DNA of 64,000 bases from a virus, in the IMG/VR virus record IMGVR_UViG_3300042503_000724, positions 1 through 64,000 of that record, one strand, 5' to 3'. The notes under the pieces are model-generated. The model ran no database searches and was not told the origin of the DNA. It saw only the letters and a list, made by a program, of their open reading frames with translations. Below are positions 39,567-49,200 of this stretch, in pieces. A program made the translations under genes and the position numbers. How positions within the stretch are numbered: the first letter of the stretch is position 1; each line of letters begins with the position of its first letter.

Positions 39567-40796
39567 TTAGGTTGAGTCATCACTTGGGTCATATACTTCT
39601 GAAAACTTTCCTTTATCAAAGTCTGCTACCATTACGAAGTCTCCCAAAAATCCATGACGATTTTTTCTAAACGCCACTTCAAGAGCATCGCTATTTGCTT
39701 TACGACCCATTGCAAGAACCCAGTCAGCATCGTAAGCAATTTGTCGTGACCAAGCCACCTGACCAAGCTGTGGTACAGACTCCAAATCTGAGGCATCATC
39801 GGGCGTAGCAGAGGCGATTGCAACAACTGGTATCTGTTCTGAGATAGCCAATAATTTAAGCTCTCTAGATAGATTCTTTATTTTAACAGTCTCATTTTGA
39901 GAAGATCCAGAATTGTCTGTCATAAGTTGTAAGTAATCAATAAATACAATGTCTGGCTTATACTGGTCAATCTTGGCTCTTACAACATTTGGATTTACTT
40001 CGCTTCCACCGTCATTAGAGATAATCTTAAATGGTGGTTTGCCTTCTAAGTTTTCTTTTGCCCAAGCCTTAAACTCATCTTGATTTACACGACCAGAACT
40101 TAAGGCACGATGTGACCATTTACCATCTCCAATAATTGCAAAAATTCTATTACGAACTTCCTGCTCTGTCATTTCTAAAGAAAGGATCATTGGGGTGCGA
40201 CCATTCTTCCAAGCCTGAACAGCAAAATAAAGTGCTAACCAAGACTTACCAATTGCAGGATACGCAAGAAGAACTCCAAGTTGTCCCTTAGAAATTCCCA
40301 TTGGAAGACAAACATCAAATGATGCAATGTTAGATCGAATACCTACATCACCATTCATTGCTGCTTCTCTTTGTTTATCAAAGTATGCGATAGCATCATC
40401 AACATCTGTTACATCAATGTCTCTTACCTTTGCAGTAATTCTTGATAGAGAAGAAATATCTGAGTTAAGAGAAGACAGTGCCTTATTAGACTCATTGTCT
40501 TGTAAAAGTTGTGCAGCCTTCTTTACAGTTGATCTAAGAGATTCGTCAAGAAAGGTTTCCTTCAATCTATTAACGTGATAAATCGTTGGTCCAGAATCAT
40601 TAGACGGTTCAAAGTCTCTAAACCTAGTTGCAATAAGATTCTTGTCTGGAATTTGACGAGTCTCGTTATAGTATTCTTTTATAAAGTCCCAAACATCTGA
40701 CGTGCTTTTAAGCATTGAGTCAATGTTGTTTTCAAATAGCACATGAATATCTTTATTCTTGCAAGCAGCTGTAATAACATCTACTTCCTCACGCAT
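39567..40796 (-). CDS. DnaB-like replicative helicase
   Basis: The start MREEVDVITAACKNKDIHVL overlaps the upstream stop (ATGCGTGA). The 409-aa RecA-fold ATPase has Walker A LAYPAIGKSW, ILSLEMTEQEVRNRI, Walker B VFIDYLQLM and VAIASATPDD, typical of the SF4 DnaB/T7 gp4 family. Its Walker A lacks the usual first glycine (A in place of G). It should unwind DNA at the fork as a hexamer. The 111-aa gene just upstream could be its loader. Confidence 0.88.
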   Translation of the reverse strand: MREEVDVITAACKNKDIHVLFENNIDSMLKSTSDVWDFIKEYYNETRQIPDKNLIATRFRDFEPSNDSGPTIYHVNRLKETFLDESLRSTVKKAAQLLQDNESNKALSSLNSDISSLSRITAKVRDIDVTDVDDAIAYFDKQREAAMNGDVGIRSNIASFDVCLPMGISKGQLGVLLAYPAIGKSWLALYFAVQAWKNGRTPMILSLEMTEQEVRNRIFAIIGDGKWSHRALSSGRVNQDEFKAWAKENLEGKPPFKIISNDGGSEVNPNVVRAKIDQYKPDIVFIDYLQLMTDNSGSSQNETVKIKNLSRELKLLAISEQIPVVAIASATPDDASDLESVPQLGQVAWSRQIAYDADWVLAMGRKANSDALEVAFRKNRHGFLGDFVMVADFDKGKFSEVYDPSDDST

Positions 40797-41124
40797 TCCC
40801 ATTTAGATACTCCTCACGCAATTTTGCTGTTTCTTTTCTACGCTCTAGTCTTAGGCGTTCGTCACGTTCTTTTTCTTTTAAAGTTGAAATAATGGTGTCT
40901 ACATTGTTGTAAAACCAAGCAAGGGGATGACCCTCTTTCTGTAAAGTAAAGTAGTATTCTAAAGCCTTGTCTATTTGGTCCAACTGGTAATCTTCAATAA
41001 TTGAAACCGCTGCCCATTTTTCTTTGTACTTGTTTATGTTTGGCTTTATGTTATATTTCTTTTCATACAACTTTGCATAGTTGTTTAAGAAAATATATGC
41101 TAGCTTTGCTTTATCCGCTGTCAC
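40789..41124 (-). CDS. possible helicase loader or accessory protein
   Basis: The start is a GTG at 41124 overlapping the upstream stop as GTGA. The 111-aa protein is highly charged and helical (MTADKAKLAYIFLNNYAKLY; VSIIEDYQLDQIDKALEYYF; RLRLERRKETAKLREEYLN). Position directly before a DnaB-like helicase, and the helical charged make-up, suggest a loader-type role, but no sequence signature proves it. Confidence 0.6.
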   Translation of the reverse strand: MTADKAKLAYIFLNNYAKLYEKKYNIKPNINKYKEKWAAVSIIEDYQLDQIDKALEYYFTLQKEGHPLAWFYNNVDTIISTLKEKERDERLRLERRKETAKLREEYLNGNA

Positions 41125-41333
41125 TTTTTAAGGTCCTGCTCTATCTCTTGAACCTTTTCCATTAATTTATTTTCTACAAAAGAGTATACCCTGTTCATGG
41201 CTGAATCAACGTTGCCATCTGTATCTCTTACAAAGTCTTCTACACCTAATTCAACATGTACGCTTTCGTAGTTTCCTAAGTTTCTAACAAACTTTAGGTT
41301 AACTCTAACCGTTGTTGTTTCCTTTTGACTCAT
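41121..41333 (-). CDS. 70-aa protein of unknown function
   Basis: The start MSQKETTTVRVNLKFVRNLG is chosen because GGGAGACAGTA precedes the ATG and a longer frame would enter the promoter at 41363-41390. The pattern NLGNYESVHVELGVEDFVRD followed by MNRVYSFVENKLMEKVQEIE is one I recognise as recurrent in phage replication regions without assigned function. Confidence 0.7.
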   Translation of the reverse strand: MSQKETTTVRVNLKFVRNLGNYESVHVELGVEDFVRDTDGNVDSAMNRVYSFVENKLMEKVQEIEQDLKK

Positions 41334-41595
41334 TACTGTCTCCCTGGCTACTTGTAAAACCAATCATACCATATCTTGACGATTTGTCAAAATCCTTTTC
41401 TTCCGAAAGAAATCTAGAAAGTGTTAGCCAACCTTCAACTGCATTAATTAAAGAGTCTACATCTTTCTTTTTTGTTGCAATTTTTGATGCCTGTGCTAAT
41501 GTTTCTGCTGCACCAATCAATGCAGTATCTTCTGAAAGCTCAGAACCAATAAACTTTTCTAGTTCTGTCATTTTTATTTTTTTATGTCTAGCCAC
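41305..41595 (-). CDS. 96-aa protein of unknown function, GTG start
   Basis: The GTG at 41595 is chosen because GAGGAG lies 5 nt upstream and the upstream stop shares its last base (TAGTG). The protein is basic at the start (ARHKKIKMTELEKF), then helical (ETLAQASKIATKKKDVDSL), and ends in a Ser/Asn/Gly tail. No family recognised. The downstream promoter lies inside its 3' end. Confidence 0.65.
   Translation of the reverse strand: MARHKKIKMTELEKFIGSELSEDTALIGAAETLAQASKIATKKKDVDSLINAVEGWLTLSRFLSEEKDFDKSSRYGMIGFTSSQGDSNESKGNNNG
41363..41390 (-). promoter_or_regulatory. promoter inside the upstream gene's 3' end
   Basis: Minus-strand TTGACA (41390-41385), 16-nt spacer, TATGAT (41368-41363) preceded by TGG (extended). 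It would drive the gene at 41333 and the replication genes after it. Confidence 0.75.
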
Positions 41596-42095
41596 TAGAA
41601 CTCCTCTGCTTTCCAAATAGGAACATAGGTTCCATCTTCTTTTCTTACATATAGCATTTGCCTAAGATTTAATTTTGCTTCTAGTTCTTCACGACTTGGA
41701 ACCCTTGAAGATATTATCATGCCGTCTTTTCTGGGTCTGCCTATGTGAACTCCAGCAAAATATTCTCTAAACTCAAATATATTTTCTGTAGAAAAATAAT
41801 ATGTAGACTTATTGTTTGACCATATCAGTTTTGGTTTTGAAACAAGACCGTTCTTCATAGCAAACCTAAGTCTATCTGGATGCCTATTTAAAGATCTTGA
41901 AACTTCGCCTATTCTATAACAAGGTTTTTTAAATTCTTTATAATCATGATAAGAAAATGTTGCTTGAGTTTTTGTTTCCATATTAAACAAATAAACAATA
42001 CCTTTTGGTCTATCTATTCTAACAACATGGTGCACGTCACCATTTATAAAGCACTTTTTCTTAACAGGCTTTATTGTCCCATTGACGAGTACCAT
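41595..42095 (-). CDS. MerR-like DNA-binding protein with AT-hook
   Basis: The 166-aa protein has a helix-turn-helix (YRIGEVSRSLNRHPDRLRFA, about residues 60-79) followed by a wing (LIWSNNKSTYYFSTENIFEF), close to the MerR-family pattern. Further on GRPRKDG is an AT-hook-like minor-groove motif. It is likely a transcription or replication regulator. It overlaps the zinc-ribbon gene upstream by 25 nt. Confidence 0.75.
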   Translation of the reverse strand: MVLVNGTIKPVKKKCFINGDVHHVVRIDRPKGIVYLFNMETKTQATFSYHDYKEFKKPCYRIGEVSRSLNRHPDRLRFAMKNGLVSKPKLIWSNNKSTYYFSTENIFEFREYFAGVHIGRPRKDGMIISSRVPSREELEAKLNLRQMLYVRKEDGTYVPIWKAEEF

Positions 42096-42262
42096 TTAAA
42101 TTTCTTTTCCTTTTCTAAAAGCCACAAAGGAAATGTGCCATAATTTGCAGGGTTGTTAAATATCCATCTTTTCCCACAGGAAAAACAAAACATTTCAATG
42201 TGAGAGTCAGTAGTAAATACTCTATCTACTAAGACTCTACCACTGCATACCTTACACCACAT
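42071..42262 (-). CDS. 63-aa zinc-ribbon protein
   Basis: Starts MWCKVCSGRVLVDRVFTTDS. CKVC and FCFSCGKRWIF form a C-x2-C...C-x2-C ribbon of the kind found in transcription-related proteins. A TATAAT box lies 6 nt before its ATG. It may act with the MerR-like protein downstream. Confidence 0.75.
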   Translation of the reverse strand: MWCKVCSGRVLVDRVFTTDSHIEMFCFSCGKRWIFNNPANYGTFPLWLLEKEKKFKWYSSMGQ

Positions 42263-42268
42263 TATTAA

Positions 42269-42274
42269 ATTATA
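42269..42274 (-). promoter_or_regulatory. possible leaderless -10 box
   Basis: Minus-strand TATAAT, with six bases (TTAATA) before the ATG at 42262. It overlaps the end of the phosphoesterase gene region. No clear -35 is present. Confidence 0.45.
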
Positions 42275-42282
42275 GCCTAAAG

Positions 42283-43092
42283 TTATACCTTAAAGAACTT
42301 ACCATCTACTATACAAGAGTAGTCAGGAGAGACGTGTACTAGCTGAATATGAGGGTAGTTTCCATTTTCAATATGTGCAATTGCAAAAGCTTTTTGCCAG
42401 TTATGATTATTTGTATACATCATTCCTGTAGACTTTTCATCACACATATGACCAATTTCGTATCCACGCAAAGTTTCTCCTAGTCCACCGTTTCTTAACT
42501 CATAGGTGTTAAAGTAAACACCTGCACGATGAGAGTGACCACGAATAAGAGATACCCCAAAGTTATCTACATCTTTACGAACAGACTCTCCTGCATTTTG
42601 CGAAATGGCATTTCCATGATGAACATGGATATCTCCAAAGCGATGAGCAGGTGGCTGATTATAATAAATATAATCGTAACCAAGGCTGTCTAAATTCCAT
42701 AGTGCCTCTGGAGTTGTTGCCTCTACATATTCTGGAAGCTTTTTATCAATGTATTCAAATACACGAATGTCATGGTTTCCAAGTGCTGAAAACAACTGTG
42801 CATTTTTTGCTATTTTTCGTGTCTTGGTATAAAAGTCTCTTGCTAGTTTTGCTTCATGTCGCATAAGGGGCATAATTGCATTTCCGTTATCATCCTTGTG
42901 CATCTTTAAAAACTCTGCTGAGCGACCTTCTGTGTACTTGCTATAGCAAGCCTGATCATCAGTGTCACCTAGATAATCAACTACGTCTGGCTTAAACCAT
43001 CTCATGACCTTAAACCATAGCTCAATCATCTTATCATCTTGATATGGGAATTGCTGGTCTGATGACAGCATCCACTTCAAATCGTTTGTCAT
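42283..43092 (-). CDS. calcineurin-like metallophosphoesterase
   Basis: The 269-aa protein has the five metal-binding blocks in order: SSDQQFP (D-x-Q variant of D-x-H), YLGDTDD, LGNHD, VHHGN and GHSH. The D-x-Q form is familiar from phage members of this family. The substrate is not predictable from sequence. It has a strong promoter and an AT-rich leader with a hairpin at 43111-43128, and starts the replication block. Confidence 0.85.
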   Translation of the reverse strand: MTNDLKWMLSSDQQFPYQDDKMIELWFKVMRWFKPDVVDYLGDTDDQACYSKYTEGRSAEFLKMHKDDNGNAIMPLMRHEAKLARDFYTKTRKIAKNAQLFSALGNHDIRVFEYIDKKLPEYVEATTPEALWNLDSLGYDYIYYNQPPAHRFGDIHVHHGNAISQNAGESVRKDVDNFGVSLIRGHSHRAGVYFNTYELRNGGLGETLRGYEIGHMCDEKSTGMMYTNNHNWQKAFAIAHIENGNYPHIQLVHVSPDYSCIVDGKFFKV

Positions 43093-43110
43093 TAAAAACT
43101 TTCTGTTTGG

Positions 43111-43128
43111 GCATAGATATGGCTATGC
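43111..43128. promoter_or_regulatory. 6-bp hairpin in the phosphoesterase leader
   Basis: GCATAG (43111-43116) pairs with CTATGC (43123-43128) across a six-base loop. It lies between the promoter at 43144-43172 and the ATG at 43092. It could stabilise the mRNA or regulate translation. Confidence 0.35.
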
Positions 43129-43143
43129 TTGTATTAATAAAAA

Positions 43144-43172
43144 AGTATATCACTTTAATATACGGATGTCAA
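43144..43172 (-). promoter_or_regulatory. sigma-70-like promoter opening the replication block
   Basis: Minus-strand TTGACA (43172-43167), 17-nt spacer, extended TGATATACT (-10 at 43149-43144). It lies between the last tail gene and the phosphoesterase, at a functional boundary in the genome. Confidence 0.85.
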
Positions 43173-43180
43173 GTATCTGA

Positions 43181-43633
43181 CTATTTCTTTTTTCCAATTG
43201 CAATATAGTTTACTGTAACTGTTTTGTCAGCGGTAAATAGGTCTCTATCATTTACTAACATTACTGTCATTTTAAATGATGCTGCTCTAATATTTGAAAC
43301 AGAAACAGATGCTCTTGCTGGTCTACCAGTTGAATCCGAAAAGGTTGGAGTCGCAACAATAAAAACATTGTTATCAGCAAACGGTATAGAGAAGTTAACG
43401 TTTCCTTCTACTAATGCCTGTGAAGCTGCAGCTTGAGTTTGAAATGATCCAGTTTGAACTTGAATAGGAGTGTTACCTGCAAGACCTGGACCATAAAATT
43501 CAACCACTCTTTGTGCTGCTTGGCTAGATGATGATGAGCTAGAATTAGAATTTTTTAATTCATTAATTTCTGCAACTAGTTGATTTAGCCATTCTGTTGT
43601 AATTGGCATTCCATCGCTAAGTCTAGTTGCCAT
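43181..43633 (-). CDS. structural protein with serine linker
   Basis: The start MATRLSDGMPITTEWLNQLV is chosen because the upstream ATG is the end of a coiled-coil gene and this one has GGGTGAAAGC nearby. An eight-residue Ser run with Asn follows a helix (AEINELKNSNSSSSSSS), then a beta domain (RVVEFYGPGLAGNTPIQVQT; TVTVNYIAIG). It looks like an accessory tail or fibre component with an N-terminal attachment helix. Confidence 0.65.
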   Translation of the reverse strand: MATRLSDGMPITTEWLNQLVAEINELKNSNSSSSSSSQAAQRVVEFYGPGLAGNTPIQVQTGSFQTQAAASQALVEGNVNFSIPFADNNVFIVATPTFSDSTGRPARASVSVSNIRAASFKMTVMLVNDRDLFTADKTVTVNYIAIGKKK

Positions 43634-43790
43634 TGCTTTCACCCTTTAGAGAAGCAATCTCTGCATCTTTTCCAGCAAGTGCTTCTGTTGCCTGTGCCTT
43701 AAGTACAGCCATCTGTTTTTCATACTGGCTTGTAATTTGACCAATACGATTTTGTAGTTCTTGAACTACTAGTTCTAAAGTTGTTGACAT
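43623..43790 (-). CDS. 55-aa coiled-coil protein
   Basis: Frame MSTTLELVVQELQNRIGQIT, then QYEKQMAVLKAQATEALAG, a heptad-like amphipathic helix. A GGAGACATA ribosome-binding site precedes the ATG and an extended -10 (TGCTATAAT) lies upstream. It overlaps the next gene's start. A structural or chaperone role is plausible. Confidence 0.7.
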   Translation of the reverse strand: MSTTLELVVQELQNRIGQITSQYEKQMAVLKAQATEALAGKDAEIASLKGESNGN

Positions 43791-43814
43791 TATGTCTCCT
43801 TATGTTTGACTTCT

Positions 43815-43823
43815 ATTATAGCA
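43815..43823 (-). promoter_or_regulatory. extended -10 promoter before the coiled-coil gene
   Basis: Minus-strand TGCTATAAT, about 24 nt before the ATG at 43790, in the gap after the FN3-type gene. No strong -35. Confidence 0.5.
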
Positions 43824-43830
43824 CTAAGTA

Positions 43831-45885
43831 CTATTTATTTCCAGTTATACTCATTGCTATGGCACTTGTTATTGTGTAGGCTTCCTGAAGAGACCATTCA
43901 ACAATCAATCTTCCATCATCAAAGTTTGCAACTGATCCTGTTCCAGTAAAAATTACAGAGTTTACATTTGATAATTTTAAGTAATCATAATAGGCTTTAG
44001 AAACAAAGCTTTTTGTTCCAACCCCAGCAACTGTTGTAGTATTAAAGAAATAAATTAAACTTGGGTCTGTAGTTCCAATGTGGATAGTTATACCTTTTGA
44101 AGTAGAAGTATCTTTGTAGAACCTAAAGGTTGCAGCATCAAGTCTTGCTGCTGCTGGAAGATCTGTTGAGCTTGTAATTGGAGTATAGAATACACCAAAG
44201 TATTGTTTAGTTGTTGTTTCTACTACAGTGTAGTCTACTCTTTCTGTTACATATCTTCCAGGTGTTCCAGGAACATATTCTCTTCTTGCAGGAACCCATC
44301 TTCTAGGTCTTGTATTGGTCCAGTATCCAGGAACAGTTATCCAATATCCTGGTCTTCCTGGCTGCCAAACTCTCATAAGTCTACTCTTAACTACGTTTGC
44401 GGAAGAAACAGTTACTCCTACGCCAGCCTTAGTGGTTGAGTAAGTACTCCATGTATCATTAGAAAAAGATCTTCCATCATAAGGATCGAAGTATGAAACA
44501 GTAGTTCTAAGCCTTGTAGATTCTGTAGAGGTGTAATTTTTATCTGTTTGTGCCACCCATCTTTTTCCAGTTTCTGCTGCCCTGCCTGTTGAAACTGAAA
44601 TTTCATTTGAGTAGGCACTTGATGCCTCATAAATTGTTCCAGCAGCACCCCTTGCCCTAATCCTAATTTTATAATCTGTTTCATCTGCAAGATTTACTAT
44701 ATATTCAATTCTGTTTGCATCTGCTATAGTTGTTGTTGCTATTGCTATATCATCACTAAACGTTCCGTATGCTCCACCTTCGATTTGAATAAAGTATCTA
44801 TCTGCATTTACAACGTCTGTCCACTGTAACTTAACACTGTTGTGGTCAGTAGATACGCCCTTTAAGGATATGTTTCCAAGAGTTGGTGGAGTAGATACAA
44901 AATTTATAGAGTTTGATGCACTAGATTGCTGTGCCGTTGCTGGATCATTGTCTGGTGCTATGGTTAAAATATTATTTTTTGCCACAACATAATAGGCATA
45001 GTCTAGTCCTGATGAATCTGGAAGTGGCGTGTAGGTTTCTTCCATTCCACCACTTGGAGTAACATTGGCATGTAGAACAAAAGATCCCGTTCTATTCCTA
45101 TAAATATCGTATGAAGTTGCTCTTCTATCTTTTGTCCATGCAATTGTTATTGTTCCTGCTGTTTCATTTTTAAACTTAACAGTTACTACTGGTGCATCTG
45201 GAACTTTAATTGGAGTTGCTCTAGTTAATTGAGAAGAAGATATTCCTGGATTGTTTGATGCGTCAAGAGAGTTTACAAAAAACTTATAGTTTGCTTCTCT
45301 ATTAGTTGATATAGTTTTTGTATTCTTTTTATAAATAGTAAAAGATAGTCCAGAAGCAGTGGTAAAAGTCCAATCAGTATACAAGGTTAACTTTGTATTG
45401 CTTTCAATAGACTTTACTTTTCCAATATATGTGGGTGTTCCGCCAATAGTTGCAAACAATATTTCATCCACAACTATTTGTGAAGTAAAACTTGTTCCTG
45501 TTCCTGTTACAATTGAAGACAATATATTTAATGCTATTGTTCCAGTTCCAGTTAAAGTAACTTTGTTTTGAGACGATAAGAACTGAAAATCATTTGTTTG
45601 TTGAGTTACTACTGGATCTAAATATGTTCCTTGCGGGGTTTCAGATACAAATACTGAATATGTTTCTGCTGTAGCATTTGGATCCCATTCAAGTACTACC
45701 TCATCTGCAGTTTTGCTTTTAATTTTAAAGTTTTGAATTGTATTTAATGCTGGAGAAAATACTTCTTTCCATTGTCCATTTACTTTTGCATAGGCAGACT
45801 TTACTTGCTTCCACTCACCATTTATTTTTGTGTATCCTGTTGAAATGGGAGTCCATTTATCTTTTACTCCAATGTATCCAGCCAT
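43831..45885 (-). CDS. FN3-containing tail protein with Trp/Pro/Arg-rich segment
   Basis: The start MAGYIGVKDKWTPISTGYTK is chosen because its ATG overlaps the upstream stop as TAATG. The 684-aa protein has a small N-terminal domain with W-x(2,4)-[TS] repeats, then several fibronectin-III-like domains (NFKIKSKTADEVVLEWDPNA, ITIAWTKDRRATSYDIYRN, SVKLQWTDVVNADRYFI). A distinctive segment, WQPGRPGYWITVPGYW then RRWVPARREYVPGTPG, lies at about 44265-44390 nt. It closes the second structural cassette region. Likely exposed tail-tip decoration. Confidence 0.75.
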   Translation of the reverse strand: MAGYIGVKDKWTPISTGYTKINGEWKQVKSAYAKVNGQWKEVFSPALNTIQNFKIKSKTADEVVLEWDPNATAETYSVFVSETPQGTYLDPVVTQQTNDFQFLSSQNKVTLTGTGTIALNILSSIVTGTGTSFTSQIVVDEILFATIGGTPTYIGKVKSIESNTKLTLYTDWTFTTASGLSFTIYKKNTKTISTNREANYKFFVNSLDASNNPGISSSQLTRATPIKVPDAPVVTVKFKNETAGTITIAWTKDRRATSYDIYRNRTGSFVLHANVTPSGGMEETYTPLPDSSGLDYAYYVVAKNNILTIAPDNDPATAQQSSASNSINFVSTPPTLGNISLKGVSTDHNSVKLQWTDVVNADRYFIQIEGGAYGTFSDDIAIATTTIADANRIEYIVNLADETDYKIRIRARGAAGTIYEASSAYSNEISVSTGRAAETGKRWVAQTDKNYTSTESTRLRTTVSYFDPYDGRSFSNDTWSTYSTTKAGVGVTVSSANVVKSRLMRVWQPGRPGYWITVPGYWTNTRPRRWVPARREYVPGTPGRYVTERVDYTVVETTTKQYFGVFYTPITSSTDLPAAARLDAATFRFYKDTSTSKGITIHIGTTDPSLIYFFNTTTVAGVGTKSFVSKAYYDYLKLSNVNSVIFTGTGSVANFDDGRLIVEWSLQEAYTITSAIAMSITGNK

Positions 45886-46259
45886 TATTGATACACGAAC
45901 CAAATATCACCATCTAGTCCATCTGTACTAAGTGGTGCTCTCTGAGAAATTGTTGTTCTTCTAAATGCAGAAACAAGAGTATTTATTGAATTAGCTTTAT
46001 CAACAGCACTAACTATAGTTGAGCTGGCTGAGGATATATCTAACCATGTAGGCTGTTTCCATTCAACAGTAAGTCCGTTATTTGTTAGATAGTATCCTGA
46101 ATTATTTGAACTAATAGATAAACTATTTGTAAGACCTGATGCATCATTTATAACAACGCCAGGACTTTCAAAGCTTAGAATTTTAAAAGGCTCTTGGCTT
46201 GTAATACTTGAAGTTCTAAGAGGAGTTTTAAATGAATGAATAATTTTGTCTGCAGACAT
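45885..46259 (-). CDS. 124-aa structural protein, cassette member
   Basis: Contains SGYYLTNNGLTVEWKQPTWL, matching the block SGKYLTTDGTTASWA of the 225-aa gene at 12971 in the other cassette, and ends DGDIWFVYQ. It sits directly after the 1212-aa protein, as the 225-aa gene does after the 978-aa protein. It lacks the C-terminal RAQWS-type domain of that protein. Confidence 0.75.
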   Translation of the reverse strand: MSADKIIHSFKTPLRTSSITSQEPFKILSFESPGVVINDASGLTNSLSISSNNSGYYLTNNGLTVEWKQPTWLDISSASSTIVSAVDKANSINTLVSAFRRTTISQRAPLSTDGLDGDIWFVYQ

Positions 46260-46268
46260 TTTTGCTCC

Positions 46269-49200
46269 TTATGCTTGGGATTCAGTCCACGAAAGCTTTG
46301 CGTTAATAAACTTGGAACCAGATGTTTCTAGGTTTGTTGCAACAATTGTTAAAACATCTGGACCATTAGGGAATCCTGGAGTTGAAATACTTCCATTTCC
46401 ACTAAGAATAGATGTTCCAAGCTCTCGTGTTGAACCAAGGTTATATGTAGAAATTCCATATCCACTTCCTGAATTTTCTGTGTAGAAAGAGAATATGTTG
46501 TCTCCTCCAGTAATAGTTGCTGCCGTTCCATGATACAAAACTTGAGCTAAAGATCCAGAGCCTACAGAAGTATATTCCCAGCTATCTGGATATGTTAGTG
46601 TTGATGATCCATTTGCTGAACTCCATCCAGAATCACTAATTGTAGATGGATTTAAAAACCCTTCTATAAGGAATCTACCATTTGCAGATGTTTGAATTTC
46701 TCTTAAAATTAATTGCATTGTATTAATAACGTCTCTCTTGCCAAAGTTTCTAGCAATTCCATTATCAACAGATGGTGCTATTCTAATACTTAGTAGGGCA
46801 TTTGATGCACCTGCAGCAACTGAAAGTCCTGCACCTCTCATTCTAGCATTAAGCTGGAAAGCTTTATCTTCGTCAAATGTTCCGTCCATGATTACGGAAG
46901 ATCCCCAGTGGCTTAGAGAAGGGGCACAGGTTTGTGTAATTACTTGAACTGAAACCTGACCATCTGTTCCAGTTCCATTTTGAATAGATGAGTCTGGGCT
47001 AAACGATACTGTGTTGGCAGTTCCCTGCAAAGCAATTGTTGAAGATATGCTGTATCCAACAGTTGCAATTGTATTCGTAGAGGTATATCCGTAAGGAACA
47101 TTTGTTCCGTTTGAATCTTTATTTGGAGAGTCTGGAACTTCCCATGTCTTTCCATTAAACACACTTGAAATTGTTAAGCTTTGTCCATCTGCAGCAGGAT
47201 TTGCAGCACCACCAAGCTCTAGAGATGTTGCAACTCTTCCAAGTTTTGTTCCATCTGCAGCAAAGATAACATTTCCTTGCTGAATACCAGCAGTATTAAA
47301 GTTTGTACTTGCTCCTGCAAACAGCTTCATCCTATCTGTATAGGCTCCAGAACTATATGTTCCGTTTCTAAACGATCCTACCCCAACACTTCCTTGGCTA
47401 GTAATAAACTGAGTTACTCTTCTTTGAATTGTAATTGGATATCCGCCAACCTTAGCATTATACGATCCAACTGCTGTATAAGAAACAATTTCAGTATTTG
47501 TCTTATCACTAATCAAAAGGTAGCCAATAATATCTGTTGAGTTTCCAGATGGTGCAGTAGTTCTCCAACCTTCAATATCTTTTACATACATTACGGTCTG
47601 ACTAGAATTTAAAGGTGTTCCAGGAACATCTGCTGCTGTTGGGTTACTTGTTTGTGCCAATGGAGTTCCTGGAGAAGAGACTAAAACAGTTGTTGGACCA
47701 AAGTTAGAAACTTCGTATCTAGCAGGAAGGTTTCCAGAACGCATATAGGACTGACTATTTAAATTGTTATTTGGAATTCTATGACAATAAACAATATCTC
47801 CGTTTGTTGCTCTTAATCCATAGCGAATAAATCCAGAGCCATACCAAGAATAATCAATATAAAGCATCTGCATTTTTGTTGGGTCAATAATATATCCAGA
47901 AGGTCCTGTTCCATCTAGTCTGTCAATGTTAAATTCATTTTGTGGAATTCTAACTTCTTGGACTTTGTATACCTTTACATTTCCTCCAACAGTTTGTCCT
48001 CTATAGGCTGGAGAAATATGCATGGTTGTGTCGCTATCAATATTTACAACTCTATAGGTCATGCCTTTAATTACAATGTTTTGGTTTTTCTCTATTTGCT
48101 TTAGAAATAGCGTTGAAGTTCCAGTCACAATAGAGCTGTCTTTAGTTACAGATACTGTTCCAAAAATTGGTTTATTAGAAAATCTTCTACAAGCAAACAG
48201 CTTTTGACCATCATATTCAAAGTACATTCCGTTTTGATCATTGAATAAACCAAGTCTTGTTGAAGATCCTGCCCAATTTGTTACAGTAACAAGAGCATTG
48301 TCTCCACTTGGATTTCTGTTTGTAGTGCTAATTGCTGTTGGAATTGTAGTTTCAAAGCTAAAAGTATTTTCATCAACAATGCCAGTTACTAAAAAGCTTC
48401 CATTGTATGGGTTTGCATCAGTTCCAACAACTTGCACACCACTAATTGTTACTCTAGCATTTTCCTGAAGACCGTGATCCTGTACGGTTTTAACGACAAT
48501 TGTAGCATCTCCAACAGTTGTGTTTGAATAAATTTCAGTAATGTCATAGCTTGGAGTTAACTTAGTACCTGTAGAAAATTGAATTGCCTTTCCTGACTGA
48601 TATCTAAATGTTCTTCTTGACTGTCTTACCTGCTGAACATTTACAACGTTGTTTCCAGTTGCTAAAAGTACTCCACCATTATATGCCGTGTGTTGAACAT
48701 AGGCATCTGGCTTACAGTAAAGCTTTGATCCAGAGACTGTTGCTGCTGGAGAAATATTTGTTACGGTATCTCCAGTTACGGTAAAGTTAAAGATTTTTGG
48801 AGTTGGTGTGGCAGATACTACCCAAGATCCGTTTAAGAATGTGTTAGTAGTTGCACCATTAATAAGAATTGGAGTTCCTGGAATTAATCCATGTGGATTT
48901 GGAGTTGTTACGGTTGCAACGGATCCTGCAACTTCAACCGTAAAGGAAGAAGACCCTGGAACATTTGCTCCATCAAATAAGTCTCCACCATAAATGCTAG
49001 TAAGGTTGCTGTCTTTAATTGAATCATTTCCAACACGACCATTTGCAAGATATGTAAACATTTTATTTACATCAACTGTTGGAGTTCCATTAGTAAATGT
49101 TGTAATTGCTGATCCTGCAATTGAAGTTGCTACCATAAATGAATTAGCTAAAACTGTCTTAACATAGTAAACAGTACTTGTTGATACGCCAGAAGTGCTT

